Part shown: positions 1 through 6,280 of the stretch, piece by piece
Position numbering within the stretch: position 1 is the stretch's first letter
Layout of the letters: the number at the start of each line of letters is the position of its first letter
NCBI GenBank assembly: GCA_900764755.1
Contig: CAAFPE010000051.1
Location: 1 to 7,884, forward strand
Direction: 5' to 3'
Length of the DNA stretch: 7,884 bases
From: an uncultured Oscillospiraceae bacterium
GTDB lineage: Bacteria > Bacillota > Clostridia > Oscillospirales > Oscillospiraceae
Made by a program: the position numbers and the translations under genes
The notes under the pieces: generated by a model
What the model was told of the DNA's origin: nothing
The model's database searches: none
The model's input: only the letters and a program-made list of their open reading frames with translations

Positions 1-39
1 AGATCTACACTCTTTCCCTACACGACGCTCTTCCGATCT
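1..39. other. Illumina TruSeq adapter contamination
   Basis: These 39 bases match the 3' part of the Illumina TruSeq universal adapter/read-1 primer, from AGATCTACAC through to the terminal CTTCCGATCT. The match stops exactly at base 39, and coding sequence of the adjoining gene begins at base 40. Read on the minus strand in the frame of that gene, the adapter gives the familiar contaminant peptide RSEERRVGKECRS; in another frame it gives IGRASCRERV. It is therefore a library artefact left at a contig end, and any protein predicted across it is chimeric. The identification rests on recall of the published adapter sequence and is very secure. Confidence 0.98.
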
Positions 40-636
40 GGGCTCTCCCTCCAGCATCACATACTGGAGCACGCCGTCTCCGTTCCGGTCCACCCGTTCC
101 CGGTCCGCCTGCCACTGCTCCCATACGATCCGCCCCTGAAACATCCCAGACTGCTCCCCTCTGGGACCCACATAGTAGGCATTCTCCCACCGCTGGAGAT
201 CCTCCTCCACCGGCTGGCGGTTGAAAAAGATCACTGGTACGCCGGCCTCCTCTGCTTTATCCACGATCACAGCCGCCGCAGTACGGTCCACCATGTTGAC
301 GCACAGCACATCACAGCCCCAGTCCAAAAAGCGGTCCACCTGCTCCATTTGGAGAGTCTGGTTGCTCTGACCGTCGGCGATGCTCAGGTTGATCTTCAGG
401 AAGCTCTCTCCCTCCTTCTCCCGGGCCAGACGTTCCATCTCCTGGACCACATTGGAGATAAAGGTGTCGTCCTGCTGATAGATGGCAACCCCCACCCGGA
501 CGGTCTCCGCCTTCTCCGCACCCTGGCTCTCGCAGCCTGTCAGCAGAAGGGCACAGGCCAGCAAGGCCGGAAGCATTGCGGCCCGCCGCCGGTCAGGACG
601 TGACCGGGAACAGCAGCTTTTGATACTCTGATTCAT
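40..636 (-). CDS. MglB-like galactose/glucose-binding lipoprotein, 3' end missing
   Basis: Extracytoplasmic binding protein of the D-galactose/D-glucose (MglB) family; 199 codons are present before the adapter cuts it off, against roughly 330-350 for a full protein. From ATG 636 the protein has a basic n-region (RRR at 16-18), a hydrophobic stretch and a lipobox LTGC with Cys35, so it should be a lipid-anchored surface protein. Similarity to E. coli MglB runs throughout: IYQQDDTF (52-59, matching the sugar-contacting Asp14 and Phe16), VNMVD (113-117, Asn91 equivalent), VPVIFFNRQP, AYYVG, and a calcium-binding loop DRNGDGVLQ at 183-191. It ends at LEGEP, just before the expected GH-D pocket residues. 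ATG 636 is chosen because it supplies the basic n-region and has GGGAGG 11 nt upstream; ATG 576 would keep the lipobox but lacks both a basic region and a ribosome site. It overlaps the preceding gene by 44 nt. Position after a sensor kinase suggests a sensing role, or an extra transporter binding protein; which is unknown. Confidence 0.9.
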
Positions 637-1540
637 AGATCTCATCGCCTCCCACCACCGAAAATGGCAGTGTCTCCGTCAGCGGCCCGGTCTTTTCCCT
701 GGCCGCCTCCGCCGCCTGCTGGACCGCCAGATAGCCCGCGGCGTATTCGCTCCAGGCCGCCACAGCGGAGATGGTCCCCCGCTCCAGCCAGGCTGCGATC
801 CGGCCAGTCACGCCCACACCATAGAGGGCAGCGCTGCTCCCGGTGCGCTCCTTGGCCTGGGCTGCGGCCTCCGTGGCCCCGATCTCCAGTGCGACCACCT
901 GAGTCAGGCTGCCCTCCTCGTCCAGGCGAGTCAGTTCCTCCTCTTCGGTCTCTGACCAGCGGAGCACCGTGGCCCCGCCGCGGATCAGGGCAGCCTCCGC
1001 CGCCTCCACCCGGGCCCGCACCCCGGTGTTCTCCGGGAGGCAGTCCACAAGCAGGACAGTCCCACCCCGGTATTCCTCCAGAGCCCGCCTGGCCAGCGCT
1101 CGGCCCAGTTCTCCGTTGTCCGGTGTGACCAGGGCTGCCGCGCCGGACAGTTCCGACTCCAGGGTCACTGTGGGGGTGTCCCCTGCCAGTGCCTCCCACT
1201 CCGCTTCCAGATCCGCCGGGTCCACCGGGGCCAGCACCAGGGCATCGGTCCCCCGCTCCACTTCCCGGCGGAGCAGTTCCTTCTGCTCCGCCCGGTCATT
1301 GTCCGCCCCAGGCGTTAAAAAGCGCAGTTCTGCCCCCAGATCGCCCGCCGCCTGCTCCATGCCCAGGCGGGCGTTGGCCCAAAGGCCACTGTCCGCACTG
1401 CGAATCAGTACAGAGACCTCCACCGGCTCCCGGCTGCGGTCCCGTCCCTCCAGGTCCGGAGCCGCCAGGGACAGCAGAACAGCCGTCCCCAGCGCCACCA
1501 GAATGGCCAGCTGGATGATCCCGTTTCTCCGATCTTTCAC
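593..1540 (-). CDS. Periplasmic-binding-protein-like protein with N-terminal membrane segment, kinase-linked
   Basis: A 315-residue protein with the periplasmic-binding-protein fold of the ribose/galactose group (Peripla_BP_4-like). Residues 8-27 form one hydrophobic segment after MKDRRNG; there is no lipobox cysteine, so it is either a membrane-anchored protein or is cleaved near SLAAP. The first lobe starts at VSVLIRSADSGLWANARLGM (42-61), with a GTDALVLAPVDPADL strand-turn (97-111). The second lobe shows TPDNGELGRALA (139-150) and TVLLVDCLPENTGVRARVEA (161-180). The returning segment has ALYGVGVTGRIAAWLERGTI and EYAAGYLAVQQAA (265-277), typical of the family. Ligand residues cannot be assigned by eye. 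The GTG start overlaps the kinase stop as GTGA and has AAGGAGG 7 nt upstream, so it is coupled to the kinase. By analogy with clostridial XylFII, which hands a sugar signal to LytS, it may be the kinase's sugar-sensing partner; it could instead be a transporter binding protein, but the tether and coupling argue for sensing. Confidence 0.85.
   Translation of the reverse strand: MKDRRNGIIQLAILVALGTAVLLSLAAPDLEGRDRSREPVEVSVLIRSADSGLWANARLGMEQAAGDLGAELRFLTPGADNDRAEQKELLRREVERGTDALVLAPVDPADLEAEWEALAGDTPTVTLESELSGAAALVTPDNGELGRALARRALEEYRGGTVLLVDCLPENTGVRARVEAAEAALIRGGATVLRWSETEEEELTRLDEEGSLTQVVALEIGATEAAAQAKERTGSSAALYGVGVTGRIAAWLERGTISAVAAWSEYAAGYLAVQQAAEAAREKTGPLTETLPFSVVGGDEIYESEYQKLLFPVTS
648..653 (-). 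promoter_or_regulatory. Ribosome binding site inside the upstream gene
   Basis: GGGAGG on the minus strand lies 11 nt before ATG 636 and within the 3' end of the preceding binding-protein gene. An in-frame ATG at 645 is only 2 nt from it, too close, so it favours 636. Because the site is inside translated sequence, initiation is probably coupled to translation of the upstream gene. Confidence 0.6.
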
Positions 1541-3354
1541 GAGTCCGCCTCCTTCCGATAAGGCTGGGACGCCTCCTCGTCCAAGGCCGGCAGATGGATC
1601 CGCACCAGCGTTCCCTCGTCCGGCTCGCTCTGGATGGTCAGTCCGTACTGCCGCCCGAAGGTAAGCTGGATCCGCTGATGGACGTTGCGCACTCCGATGC
1701 CGGAGCCCTTGGTGTTGATGGCCGGCCGGTGCTCCTCCAGCAGCTGCTCGGCCACCTCAGGGCGCATCCCAAGGCCGTTGTCCTCCACGTCGATGAACAG
1801 ATCATCTCCACGGCGGTAGGCCCGGACCGAGATGATACCCTCGTCCTCCGCTGCGGACATCCCGTGATAGATGGCGTTCTCCAGAATGGGCTGGACGATG
1901 AGTTTCAGGGTATACAGCCCCTTTGTGCCGGGCTCTGCCGTGATCTCGGTGGTGAAGCGGTTCTTATACCGGATCTGCTGGATGTTCATATAGTGACGGG
2001 CGTGCTCCAGTTCATCTGCCAAGGTGATGATGCTGCTCCCCCGGCTGAGGGAAATGCGGAACAGCCGCGCCAGGGAGGTCACCATCTGGATGGCCTCGTC
2101 ATACCGCCCGGCCTCCGTCATCCAGATCACCGAGTCCAGGGTATTGTACAGGAAGTGGGGGTTGATCTGGGACTGGAGCACTTCCAGTTCTGAGCGCCGC
2201 TTCTGCGCCTCCTGCTGGACGATGTCGTCCATCAGATGGTGCATGGTGGACACCATGGAGCGGATGGAGCGGCTCAGGTGCTGCACCTCATAGCAGCCCC
2301 GCTCCTCGATCTCCACATTGTCTTGGCCGGCCTCCAGTTCCTTGATGGAGCGCTCCAGCCGGCGGATTGGATCCGAGATGTGGGCGGAGATCCGGAAGTT
2401 CAGGAAAGCCATCAGGAAAATAGAAAACAGCAACAGCGACAGCCCGAACAGCACCATCTGGTGGGAATCCGCCTCCAGATCCTCTACTGGCACCACGCCC
2501 ACCAGCTTCCAGCCGGTGTATCCCACAGTCTTAACGGTCACCTGCCGCTCCCGTCCCTGAAAGCTCTCCCGGCGGCTCCCGTCGGAGTAGCCCGCCGCCG
2601 CCCGGTTGTTCTCCTCCAGCAGACCGGCGTAGATCAGCTGCTGCCGCGGGTGATAGATCAACTCACCGGAGCCGTCGATGAGATAGAGGTAGCCGCCGTT
2701 GGACAGCTGCACATCCCGGCAGATCTGCTCGATGCCGCCGAAGCTCATATCCACCAGCAGCACCCCCGTCTCAGTGACGCCGCCCCGGGTGAGCTGTACC
2801 TGGCTGCTCAGGGAGACCACCCACCGGTAGCGTGCGTCCTGCTCCTGGAACAGGTTTTGGACGTGTGGGGTGGAGAAGTGAAAATTCTCCATCTTTTTGA
2901 CGGCCGCCTGGAACCAGCCGCTGTCCCGGAGTTCCGCGTCCGGCTTCAACTCGGACAGGGGTGCGGCGGAGACCAGCCGCCCCTTCTCATCAAACACGGC
3001 GATGGACACGATGGACTCCCGGTTCTCTTCATACAGAAGGCCCATTCCTGACGCCAGGGAGCCCTCCTCCAGATCGGTGTTCTTTATGATCCGGTAGTAC
3101 AGGGTGTCGGACACCCGCATCATCCGCCGCAGATAGCCGTCCAGATTCATGTTCACCTGAGCCAGGACCCGCTGGCTGTTGTCCTCCATCAGTTCGTATG
3201 TGGTGGTGGAGAAGCGCAGGAACAGGCTCATGCCCATAAATACCATGCCCACAATGGCCACCGCGGTGAAGGAGAGGGAGATCACCATCTGGATCCCCAT
3301 GGCCCGATAGCGGCCAACAGCCCGCCCGGTCATCTTACGCAGCAGCTTTCCCAC
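1537..3354 (-). CDS. YesM-type sensor histidine kinase
   Basis: Membrane sensor kinase of the LytS/YesM class, 605 residues. The order is: transmembrane segment about 21-47; extracytoplasmic sensor about 48-298, resembling a double Cache domain (GYLYLIDGSGELIYHP at 221-236; GWKLVGVVP at 281-289); second transmembrane segment about 299-320; HAMP about 320-372 with SDPIRRLE; His-kinase domain with SQINPHFLYNTLDSV, in which His400 is the predicted phosphorylated residue; and an ATPase domain with N-box LENAIYHG (491-498), G1 DNGLGM (525-530) and G2 GSGIGVRNV (550-558). All catalytic motifs are intact. It starts at GTG with AAGGAGG 6 nt upstream, 26 bp after the response-regulator stop, and its stop overlaps the next gene by 4 nt. 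The partner is almost certainly the adjacent AraC-type regulator. The signal is not readable from sequence; the neighbouring sugar-binding proteins suggest galactose or a related sugar sensed directly or through them. Confidence 0.95.
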   Translation of the reverse strand: MGKLLRKMTGRAVGRYRAMGIQMVISLSFTAVAIVGMVFMGMSLFLRFSTTTYELMEDNSQRVLAQVNMNLDGYLRRMMRVSDTLYYRIIKNTDLEEGSLASGMGLLYEENRESIVSIAVFDEKGRLVSAAPLSELKPDAELRDSGWFQAAVKKMENFHFSTPHVQNLFQEQDARYRWVVSLSSQVQLTRGGVTETGVLLVDMSFGGIEQICRDVQLSNGGYLYLIDGSGELIYHPRQQLIYAGLLEENNRAAAGYSDGSRRESFQGRERQVTVKTVGYTGWKLVGVVPVEDLEADSHQMVLFGLSLLLFSIFLMAFLNFRISAHISDPIRRLERSIKELEAGQDNVEIEERGCYEVQHLSRSIRSMVSTMHHLMDDIVQQEAQKRRSELEVLQSQINPHFLYNTLDSVIWMTEAGRYDEAIQMVTSLARLFRISLSRGSSIITLADELEHARHYMNIQQIRYKNRFTTEITAEPGTKGLYTLKLIVQPILENAIYHGMSAAEDEGIISVRAYRRGDDLFIDVEDNGLGMRPEVAEQLLEEHRPAINTKGSGIGVRNVHQRIQLTFGRQYGLTIQSEPDEGTLVRIHLPALDEEASQPYRKEADS

Positions 3355-3380
3355 ACGAGCCCTCCTTCCTCAGTCTGCGC

Positions 3381-4970
3381 CTACCGCTCGCCCCCTGCCC
3401 GGTATTTAGAGGGAGAGATGCCGAAGCGCCGCTTGAACACATAGCTGAAATAGTTTGGATCAGTATACCCGGTCTTTTCCGCGATCAAATAGGTCTTGTC
3501 ATCGCTCTCCAGCAGCAGCTGGGCGGCCCGCTCCATCCGCACATTGGTCACATAGGCGGTAAAGCTCATCCCCTCCTCCCGCTTGAACAGGGTGGAGAAG
3601 TAGGCCGGGGACAGGTGGAGGTGGGTACACACGCTCTCCACACTCAACTCACTGTCGGCGTAGTGCTGGCCGATGTAATGCTTGGCCCGCTCCACTGTCC
3701 GCCAGGCGGAATCGCTGCGCTGGCGGCCCAACAACTCCCGCAGGTTGAGGCAGCGGTCTACACACCAGTGTTCCAGCTCGTCCAGAGACCGGAACTGGGA
3801 GATGGGGACCACCCCGGTAAAGCCGGGACCGAACACCGCCTCCAGTTCCACCCCGCCCGCCCGGGCCAGCCGGATCAGGGCAGTGGTCAACTCCAGCAGG
3901 AACAGGCTGCATTGGGCCAGGTCCATCCGGTGCTTCCGCAGACGCTCGATCAGGCTGCACACCAGTTCCTCCACCTGCTCTGCCGTCCCCAGCTTGACCG
4001 CGGTGGCCAGTTCCCGCTGGTCGTCCTCGTCCAGGGACAGCTCCGCAGAGGTCCCCGGCTCGATGTCACCGATATAGAGCACCCGGCCGCCTCCCATGAG
4101 CACACGGTAGTCCAGGGCGGAGCGCGCCCCCTCGGTGGACTGGCGCAGCTCTCCCAGGGTGGCACAGGACAGCCCAACGCCTACTGTCAATTCCAGTCCC
4201 AGATAGTTCAGCGCCAGGGCCCGCAGGCGCTCCAGTTCCTCCAGCAGAGTATAGGTCTGATCGGTCTGGGCCAGAAGAGCCACACTGTCGTTGTACAGCA
4301 CCGTCCGCACTACGCAGTCCAGACTGGCATACTTGGTCAAAAAGCCCTGCACAGAGAGGAGCAGCAGTTCGTCCCGCTGCTCAGCATCCTCCAGGCTGTC
4401 CACATCGAACAGGGCTACTGTCCAGGGGCCCTCCGGCATCTGGATCTCATACCGGGCCGCCCGGTCCCCGATCTGCTCCGCCCGGACTTGGCCGTCCAGC
4501 AGCCGGGTATAAAACAGCTCCCGCAGGACCGGGAGGCTCTCTTCATAACGGCGGCGCAGGCTCTCCATATCCCGCCGCTCCGCCTGCTGCTGGTCCAGCT
4601 GGTCCTTCAGCCGGAGGAGCACCTCACTCATCTCCTGGGCGTTGATGGGCTTCATGATATATTCCGACACACCCATCCCCACCGCCTGGCGGGCATACTC
4701 AAAGTCATCAAAGCCGGAAAAGACCACCGTCTTAGCGGCAGGAAGAACCCGCTTCAGCCTCCGGCACAACTCCAAACCATCCATGAAGGGCATCTTGATG
4801 TCGGTAAGCACCACATCCGGGCGGACCAGCTCGGCCAGTTCCAGGGCCTCCTCGCCGTTGTCCGCCTCCCCCGCCAGAGTAAAGCCCAGGCTGTCCCAGT
4901 CGATTTTCCGGCTGATCCCGGCCCGGATCTCCTCCTCGTCGTCCACCAGAAGCACCCGATAGTGCTCCAC
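3381..4970 (-). CDS. YesN-type response regulator, receiver plus AraC DNA-binding domain
   Basis: Cytoplasmic transcription regulator of 529 residues. The receiver spans about 4-122, with acidic residues D10-D11, predicted phospho-acceptor Asp57 in VVLTDIKMP, Ser85 in TVVFSG and Lys107 in IMKP. A middle region (about 140-410) contains ELTVGVGLS and an ALDYRVLMG stretch typical of YesN proteins and carries no GGDEF or other enzymatic signature that I can see. The C-terminus (about 424-525) is an AraC-type double helix-turn-helix: LSVESVCTHLHLSPAYFSTL, then YLIAEKTGYTDPNYFSYVFK and the ending RRFGISPSKYR. The frame stays open up to ATG 5144, but that start and ATG 5117 lie upstream of the predicted transcription start near 5078, and the receiver's first strand begins at residue 4 from GTG 4970, which has GGAGGAGG upstream. 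It is first in a unit with the sensor kinase. Probable targets are the mgl transporter genes next door, and possibly its own unit; no operator is identified. Confidence 0.93.
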   Translation of the reverse strand: MEHYRVLLVDDEEEIRAGISRKIDWDSLGFTLAGEADNGEEALELAELVRPDVVLTDIKMPFMDGLELCRRLKRVLPAAKTVVFSGFDDFEYARQAVGMGVSEYIMKPINAQEMSEVLLRLKDQLDQQQAERRDMESLRRRYEESLPVLRELFYTRLLDGQVRAEQIGDRAARYEIQMPEGPWTVALFDVDSLEDAEQRDELLLLSVQGFLTKYASLDCVVRTVLYNDSVALLAQTDQTYTLLEELERLRALALNYLGLELTVGVGLSCATLGELRQSTEGARSALDYRVLMGGGRVLYIGDIEPGTSAELSLDEDDQRELATAVKLGTAEQVEELVCSLIERLRKHRMDLAQCSLFLLELTTALIRLARAGGVELEAVFGPGFTGVVPISQFRSLDELEHWCVDRCLNLRELLGRQRSDSAWRTVERAKHYIGQHYADSELSVESVCTHLHLSPAYFSTLFKREEGMSFTAYVTNVRMERAAQLLLESDDKTYLIAEKTGYTDPNYFSYVFKRRFGISPSKYRAGGER

Positions 4971-4981
4971 TCCGTCCGTTC

Positions 4982-4989
4982 CCTCCTCC
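4982..4989 (-). promoter_or_regulatory. Ribosome binding site fixing the response-regulator start
   Basis: GGAGGAGG on the minus strand ends 11 nt before GTG 4970. The spacing is slightly long, but no other candidate start lies close to the receiver domain, so this decides the start in favour of 4970. Confidence 0.6.
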
Positions 4990-5084
4990 GGCCTCGGTCC
5001 AGAGCCCGCGGGCTTCCCCGGCGTCGGAGAGGCGGCTTCCCGGACCGGCGGCGCACTCTTTTTTTCACGGCTGCTTTCCCCGCC

Positions 5085-5113
5085 ATTATACCATATCCCG
5101 CTCCATCTTTCCA
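5085..5113 (-). promoter_or_regulatory. Sigma-A-type promoter of the two-component/binding-protein unit
   Basis: On the minus strand, TGGAAA (5108-5113; 4 of 6 bases match TTGACA) is followed after exactly 17 bp by a perfect TATAAT (5085-5090). A TG one base before the -10 box makes it an extended -10 element. Transcription should start near 5078, giving a leader of about 108 nt before GTG 4970. The promoter lies 29 bp beyond the terminator of the mgl unit, so the regulatory genes have their own start. No operator or catabolite-response site is evident around it. Confidence 0.75.
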
Positions 5114-5142
5114 GCATACTGCCTGTTTCTCCTTTCTGGCAC

Positions 5143-5175
5143 AAAGGGCGCGCCGCTTGTGACGGCGCGCCCTTT
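5143..5175 (-). terminator. Hairpin terminator after mglC
   Basis: A perfect 13-bp inverted repeat (arms 5143-5155 and 5163-5175) with a 7-nt loop begins 16 nt after the mglC stop codon. The core is GGGCGCGCCG, and the arms are bounded by AAA and TTT. Read on the minus strand, the U-tract is only TTT followed by GTG, so it is not a textbook terminator; the hairpin is nevertheless very stable and sits between two units in the same direction. It could terminate fully, partly, or serve as an RNA 3'-end stabiliser. With so short a T-run on either side, strand is inferred from gene direction. Confidence 0.7.
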
Positions 5176-5191
5176 CAACAGTCCGGTGCGA

Positions 5192-6262
5192 TTATTTCTT
5201 GACCAGATACTTGCGCATATCCAGGGCGCAGGCAAACAGGATAATGCCGCCCTTGACCAGATAGATCAGGTCCTGATTGACGCTGGCCATGTTCAGACCC
5301 ACGAAGATCAGGCGGAGCAGCAGCACGCCGATCACAATGCCGCGGATCTTGCCGATGCCGCCCACGAAGGAGACGCCGCCGATGACGCAGGCGGCGATGC
5401 CGTCCAACTCGTAGTTCAGGCCGGTGTTGGCGGTGTTGGAGCCCACGCGGGCGCCCTCCACAAAGCCGGTCCAGCCATACATGGCGCCGGCCAGGGCAAA
5501 GACCAGCACGGTGGTCATCAGCACGTTGACGCCGGACACCCGGGCAGCCTCCTCATTGGAGCCCAGAGCGAACATATTCTTGCCGAAGGTGGTCTTGTTC
5601 CAGATAAACCACATGATGGCCGCCAGCAGGATGGCGAACCACACATAGTTGGGGATGGGGGTGCTGGTGCCGTTTCCGGTGGGCACGCTGATGATGGAGC
5701 CCTTGATGAAGTCGCTGTAACTCTTGTCCAGACCGGAGATGGCCATGCCGCCGTTGTTGCCCATCTTGACGTACAGCAGCAGGCAGGAGTACAGGATCAG
5801 CTGGGTGCCCAGGGTGACGATGAAGGGATGCAGCTTGAACTTGGCCACGAAGAAGCCGTTGAACACACCCACCGCGGCGCCGATGCCCATGGCGATCAGG
5901 ATGACCACGGGGATGGGCAGGGTGCCGATCTCAGGCCACATCTTGTTGGAGGTGGTGACCGCCTGGAGCAGGGACGCGGAGATACAGGCGGTCAGGCCCA
6001 CGCAGCGGCCGGCGGACAGGTCGGTACCAGTCAGCACAATACAACCGGCGATGCCCAGAGCCAGGGGCAGATAGGCCGCCGTCTGAGAGAGAATATTGAC
6101 CAGGGAACTTGGCCTGAGGAAGTTGGAGTTCTTAAACACCTGGATATAGATGACTGCAACGATCATCAAAATGTACAGGGCATTATCCAGCAGCAGATCA
6201 ACTGCTTTTTTCGAGTCGAAGCTCTTGGCCTTTGCGGCCAACTCTTTGGATTCGTTGCTCAT
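5192..6262 (-). CDS. mglC: Galactose/methyl-galactoside ABC importer permease MglC
   Basis: Integral membrane permease of the MglC/RbsC (BPD_transp_2) family, 356 residues, close to a typical length (E. coli MglC is about 336). It should form a homodimer with the MglA ATPase and receive galactose or methyl-galactoside from an MglB-type binding protein. About ten hydrophobic segments are visible, roughly at 28-45, 62-82, 86-102, 115-137, 143-165, 205-222, 248-267, 285-303, 307-325 and 331-347. Family motifs include VLTGTDLSAGRCVGL (76-90), HPFIVTLGTQ (145-154), the cytoplasmic ATPase-contact loop GSNEEAARVSGVNV (234-247), GLNYELDGIAACVIGGVSF (281-299) and the ending GGIILFACALDMR. The 20-residue charged N-terminus is longer than usual. 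The start has AGGAGG 9 nt upstream, 18 bp after the mglA stop, so the two are co-transcribed. Sugar specificity is inferred mainly from the strong MglA match next door; a ribose or mixed-hexose substrate cannot be excluded. Confidence 0.93.
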   Translation of the reverse strand: MSNESKELAAKAKSFDSKKAVDLLLDNALYILMIVAVIYIQVFKNSNFLRPSSLVNILSQTAAYLPLALGIAGCIVLTGTDLSAGRCVGLTACISASLLQAVTTSNKMWPEIGTLPIPVVILIAMGIGAAVGVFNGFFVAKFKLHPFIVTLGTQLILYSCLLLYVKMGNNGGMAISGLDKSYSDFIKGSIISVPTGNGTSTPIPNYVWFAILLAAIMWFIWNKTTFGKNMFALGSNEEAARVSGVNVLMTTVLVFALAGAMYGWTGFVEGARVGSNTANTGLNYELDGIAACVIGGVSFVGGIGKIRGIVIGVLLLRLIFVGLNMASVNQDLIYLVKGGIILFACALDMRKYLVKK

Positions 6263-6280
6263 GGTTCTTTTCCTCCTCTT

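Noticed and set aside
5..190. A 61-codon minus-strand frame beginning inside the MglB-like gene
   Set aside because: It is out of frame with the real gene and ends in adapter-derived residues IGRASCRERV.
574..576. ATG 576 as the start of the MglB-like lipoprotein
   Set aside because: It would preserve the lipobox but leaves no basic n-region and has no ribosome binding site, unlike ATG 636.
5107..5136. Two GAAAG-containing segments 25 bp apart upstream of the -10 box as possible regulator half-sites
   Set aside because: Only five or so bases repeat and the region is purine-rich, so the match is easily due to chance.
4971..5144. N-terminal extension of the response regulator from ATG 5144 or ATG 5117
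   Set aside because: These starts lie in the terminator hairpin or upstream of the predicted transcription start near 5078, and the extra residues are a Pro/Gly/Ser/Arg-rich leader ahead of a complete receiver.
3615..5162. A 515-codon plus-strand open frame antisense to the response regulator
   Set aside because: It has the same antisense composition (His, Gln, Pro, Leu-rich), while the opposite strand carries complete receiver and AraC motifs.
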